Source: Erysipelothrix urinaevulpis
GTDB lineage: Bacteria; Bacillota_I; Bacilli_A; Erysipelotrichales; Erysipelotrichaceae
Assembly: GCF_009828835.1 (NCBI RefSeq)
Contig: NZ_WTTB01000005.1
Span: 62,001-126,000, forward strand
DNA length: 64,000 bases
Direction of reading: 5' to 3'
Shown here: positions 62,146 to 64,000 of the stretch, piece after piece
Position numbering within the stretch: position 1 is the stretch's first letter
How the letters are laid out: every line of letters begins with the position of its first letter
Position numbers and translations under genes: made by a program
The notes under the pieces: model-generated
The model's input: the letters and a program-made list of their open reading frames with translations, nothing else
The model's database searches: none
What the model was told of the DNA's origin: nothing

Positions 62146-62806
62146 ATTATTTACAGTGTCAATTTTTTCTTTGGTATTAGGTATGATCTTAACGCTTATA
62201 TTTTTGTTTTCGTTTAATCAATCCTATTATGAGAAAACATATCATCGTTTAAATACAGCACAAGAAATGACAATCAGTGAAGATGTTCTATTCGAAGCCA
62301 CCGATGTGCTTGTGCACTATATCCTTGATGAAAAGGATTCTTTGGATTTCCAATTTACTCAAGATGGCGTAAGCCAAGAGTTCTTTAACCAAAGAGAAAA
62401 AGATCATATGGTTGATGTGCAAAGTTTATATTTGAATGCTAAAACAGTACGTAATATCTCATTTGCTTTGAGTATATTTTTACTTACAGTCTGTTTTCTT
62501 TATCGTAAAGAGCCACTAGATATTGCTCATGCACTAAAACAAGTCTTAATTTCATTTGGGTTGATCATCTTGGTGATTGTAGTTTTTGCACTCATTGACT
62601 TTAATTCTTTTTGGATAATGTTCCATGAATTGATTTTCACAAATGATTTGTGGCTTTTAGATCCCAACACCGATCGACTAATTCAAATGGTTCCTTTGGA
62701 GTTTTTTATGGGATTAGTTTATCGAATATTTACAGGTGTTGCGATTTTATTTATTGGACTGTTTAGCTTTATGAAGTTTTTTGAAAGGAAATATAACCAT
62801 GATTAA
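62135..62806 (+). CDS. Lit-like membrane protein (TIGR01906 / DUF1461 family)
   Basis: A 223-residue protein with five predicted membrane segments. Start at 62135 (MRDKLFTVSIFSLVLG) after AGAGGAAA. It has the features of DUF1461: after an external loop KDHMVDVQSLY (His91), and FHELIFTNDLWLLDPNTDRLIQMVPLEFF (His164). In this family Lit proteins transfer an acyl chain within lipoproteins to make the lyso form, and two conserved histidines at such sites are required; both are present here. Two lipoproteins occur in this window, so a substrate pool exists. Activity is inferred from family and histidines only. Confidence 0.78.
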   Translation: MRDKLFTVSIFSLVLGMILTLIFLFSFNQSYYEKTYHRLNTAQEMTISEDVLFEATDVLVHYILDEKDSLDFQFTQDGVSQEFFNQREKDHMVDVQSLYLNAKTVRNISFALSIFLLTVCFLYRKEPLDIAHALKQVLISFGLIILVIVVFALIDFNSFWIMFHELIFTNDLWLLDPNTDRLIQMVPLEFFMGLVYRIFTGVAILFIGLFSFMKFFERKYNHD

Positions 62807-63287
62807 TATTGTATTATATGAACCAGAAATTCCTCAAAACACAGGTAATATCATGAGAACTGCTGTAGCAGCAGGAGCTCGTTTACATTTGGTAGGAGAA
62901 TTAGGGTTTATTTTAGATAGTAAGAAAGTTAAGCGTTCAGTGATGGACTATGAGTCATCACTGGACCTTAAACGCCATGTAGATTGGGATGATTTTGTTG
63001 ATCAAGAAAAAGGTCAGTATTTCTTCTTAAGTCGTTTTGCAAGTAAAACATATTCTGATTTTGATTATCAATCAATTGAAGAGGATATTTATTTAATTTT
63101 TGGAGGAGAAAGTCAAGGTTTACCACAAGAGATCAAAGACGCTTATCAAGATGAACTCTTAAGAATTCCAATGGTTGAAAATGCACGAAGTATGAATCTC
63201 TCCAATACGGTTGCTTTGGTAACCTATGAAGTTTTAAGACAAAAAGATTTTTTAGGGCTCTCAAAAATAAATCAGGCGCAAGATTAA
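62799..63287 (+). CDS. trmL: tRNA (cytidine/uridine-34-2'-O)-methyltransferase TrmL
   Basis: A 162-residue SPOUT (knotted) methyltransferase modifying wobble position 34 of tRNA-Leu. Start at 62799 (MINIVLYEPEIPQNTGNIMRT, the standard opening) with AAAGGAA upstream, overlapping the previous gene by 8 bases. Motifs: LIFGGESQGLP (SAM loop) and RIPMVENARSMNLSNTVALVTYE at the knot. Confidence 0.95.
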   Translation: MINIVLYEPEIPQNTGNIMRTAVAAGARLHLVGELGFILDSKKVKRSVMDYESSLDLKRHVDWDDFVDQEKGQYFFLSRFASKTYSDFDYQSIEEDIYLIFGGESQGLPQEIKDAYQDELLRIPMVENARSMNLSNTVALVTYEVLRQKDFLGLSKINQAQD

Positions 63288-63297
63288 GGCTTATTGA

Positions 63298-63326
63298 TTG
63301 AAAGTAAGAAAGGGTTTATCTATAAT
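63298..63326 (+). promoter_or_regulatory. Promoter of the small membrane protein and RidA genes
   Basis: TTGAAA (63298-63303), 17-base spacer, TATAAT (63321-63326), eleven bases after the trmL stop. Confidence 0.82.
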
Positions 63327-63346
63327 TTAGATAGTGAGGTGAAAGT

Positions 63347-63487
63347 ATGATTGAAACATTTGATGATGTTATTGGACTTGTTTCTTTAATTCTAATTGTT
63401 ATTGCTGGAATTATTGGGTTTATCAAATTAAACAATCGCCTTAATCGAGAGGAAGATAGTGATGAATTTTACCGAGAGTTATTATAA
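63347..63487 (+). CDS. 46-residue single-pass membrane protein
   Basis: A short frame starting ATG 63347 with a strong GAGGTGAAAGT ribosome site, ending TAA 63487. One hydrophobic segment (about residues 8-26, VIGLVSLILIVIAGIIGFI) is followed by KLNNRLNREEDSDEFYRELL, a charged cytoplasmic-type tail. Its own consensus promoter, good ribosome site and tight link (14 bases) to ridA argue that it is real. Its function is unknown. Confidence 0.72.
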   Translation: MIETFDDVIGLVSLILIVIAGIIGFIKLNNRLNREEDSDEFYRELL

Positions 63488-63501
63488 AAGGATGAAACCT
63501 T

Positions 63502-63927
63502 ATGCGTAAGCGACAAATTATCGTTGATAATGGGCCAGAATCAGTGGGTCCTTATTCCGTTGCAATGCAGGTAGGTCCTTATGTTTTAGTTTCAGGTCAG
63601 TTACCCTTAGATGAGAATTTCGAATTAGTGAGCGATGATGTTGGTGTTCAAACTCGAAAGATCATTGAAAACATCGAGTTAGTTTTAAAAGAAGCAGGCA
63701 TGAGCTTAGATGATGTTGTGAAGACGACTGTCTATGTCGAAAATTTGGACGATTTCAAAAAAATTAATCAAATTTATGCGATTTACTTTTCCCATCCATA
63801 TCCTGTTCGATCGTGTGTTGAAGTGTCAAAGTTACCACAAAACGCAAAGATTAAAATTGATTGTTTAGCTGTTGAGGCGACACTTGACGAAGAGGAAGAC
63901 TGTGCTGGCTGTTGTTGTGAGGATTAA
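63502..63927 (+). CDS. RidA family deaminase with a cysteine-rich tail
   Basis: A 141-residue YjgF/YER057c/UK114 protein. Family hallmarks: GPYSVAMQVGPYVLVSGQLPLD, KTTVYVENLDDFKKINQIY, and the catalytic Arg103 in PYPVRSCVEVSKLP, which in RidA contacts the imine substrate. RidA hydrolyses reactive 2-aminoacrylate and other imines made by PLP enzymes. Unusual: the protein extends about 13 residues past the normal end with EEEDCAGCCCED, four cysteines (134, 137, 138, 139) in an acidic stretch. Co-transcribed with the small membrane protein. Confidence 0.9.
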   Translation: MRKRQIIVDNGPESVGPYSVAMQVGPYVLVSGQLPLDENFELVSDDVGVQTRKIIENIELVLKEAGMSLDDVVKTTVYVENLDDFKKINQIYAIYFSHPYPVRSCVEVSKLPQNAKIKIDCLAVEATLDEEEDCAGCCCED

Positions 63928-63935
63928 AATAATAG

Positions 63936-63964
63936 ACCAAGGATGATTTTCTTTGGTTTTTTTT
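63936..63964 (+). terminator. Terminator after ridA
   Basis: ACCAAGG / CTTTGGT stem (one G-U) with a T-rich loop and a run of seven T. The last 36 bases of the window hold nothing recognisable. Confidence 0.85.
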
Positions 63965-64000
63965 ATTAAAAATAGTGAAGAACTGTTGAAAAAAATTCTA

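Overview
The window is a contiguous piece of an AT-rich, low-GC Gram-positive chromosome. Genes are packed at short spacing, many overlap by 4 to 32 bases, TTG and GTG starts are common, and strong Shine-Dalgarno sites, sigma-A-type promoters and U-tailed hairpin terminators are easy to see. Gene orders match Bacillus-type synteny blocks (lepA-hemW, rpsO-pnp, sufCDSUB, ezrA-nifS-thiI, rplS-rbgA-rnhB-dprA-topA-trmFO-xerC, mraZ-rsmH-ftsL-pbpB-mraY-murD, SecDF locus-recJ-apt-rel-hisS-aspS, infC-rpmI-rplT). There are no sporulation genes, and several proteins are short or divergent (SufD, RecJ, DprA, SecDF). Together with zinc-free L32 and S4, a choline-kinase-like gene and heavy use of membrane-anchored proteins, this suggests the Erysipelotrichia, probably an Erysipelothrix-like organism. 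That assignment is inferred from style and content; no rRNA gene lies in the window.

Layout. 1-9 kb: truncated lepA, a MazG-like protein, hemW, a beta-hydroxyacid dehydrogenase, rpsO, pnp, then on the minus strand a HIT protein and two PrsA-like foldases. 9-15.4 kb: the complete SUF iron-sulfur operon, followed by 5-formyl-THF cyclo-ligase and an MFS permease. 15.4-21.7 kb: a divergent CitX-CitG-like fusion protein, tyrS, a lipoprotein, a LysR regulator divergent from a split ChrA-type transporter, and rpsD with a structured leader. 21.7-35 kb: EzrA, the cysteine desulfurase/ThiI pair for tRNA thiolation, SRP Ffh, L19, signal peptidase, RbgA, RNase HII, DprA, TopA, TrmFO, XerC. 35-45 kb: DUF177-L32, an LCP ligase, a HEPN-like/CBS protein, MurB, and the front half of the division/cell-wall cluster with an almost ideal four-repeat MraZ operator. 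45-57.8 kb: a post-transcriptional-regulator-like small protein, a degenerate SecDF-like membrane protein, RecJ, an Ig-like surface protein, Apt, Rel, and a T-box-controlled hisS-aspS operon, then a MATE pump. 57.8-64 kb: infC (AUU start, with attenuator leader)-rpmI-rplT-marR, a D-2-hydroxyacid dehydrogenase, a choline/ethanolamine-kinase-like protein, rdgB, a Lit-like membrane protein, trmL, a 46-residue membrane protein and a RidA protein with a cysteine-rich tail.

Functionally the window is mostly housekeeping: translation and its RNA-based autoregulation, Fe-S and thiol chemistry, envelope synthesis and protein export. No CRISPR array, prophage, insertion sequence, tRNA or rRNA gene was seen. 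The least explained elements are the CitX-CitG-like protein at 15.6 kb, the SecDF-like protein at 45.5 kb, the HEPN-like/CBS protein at 37.4 kb, and the 35.0-35.2 kb gap with an 18-bp perfect palindrome.
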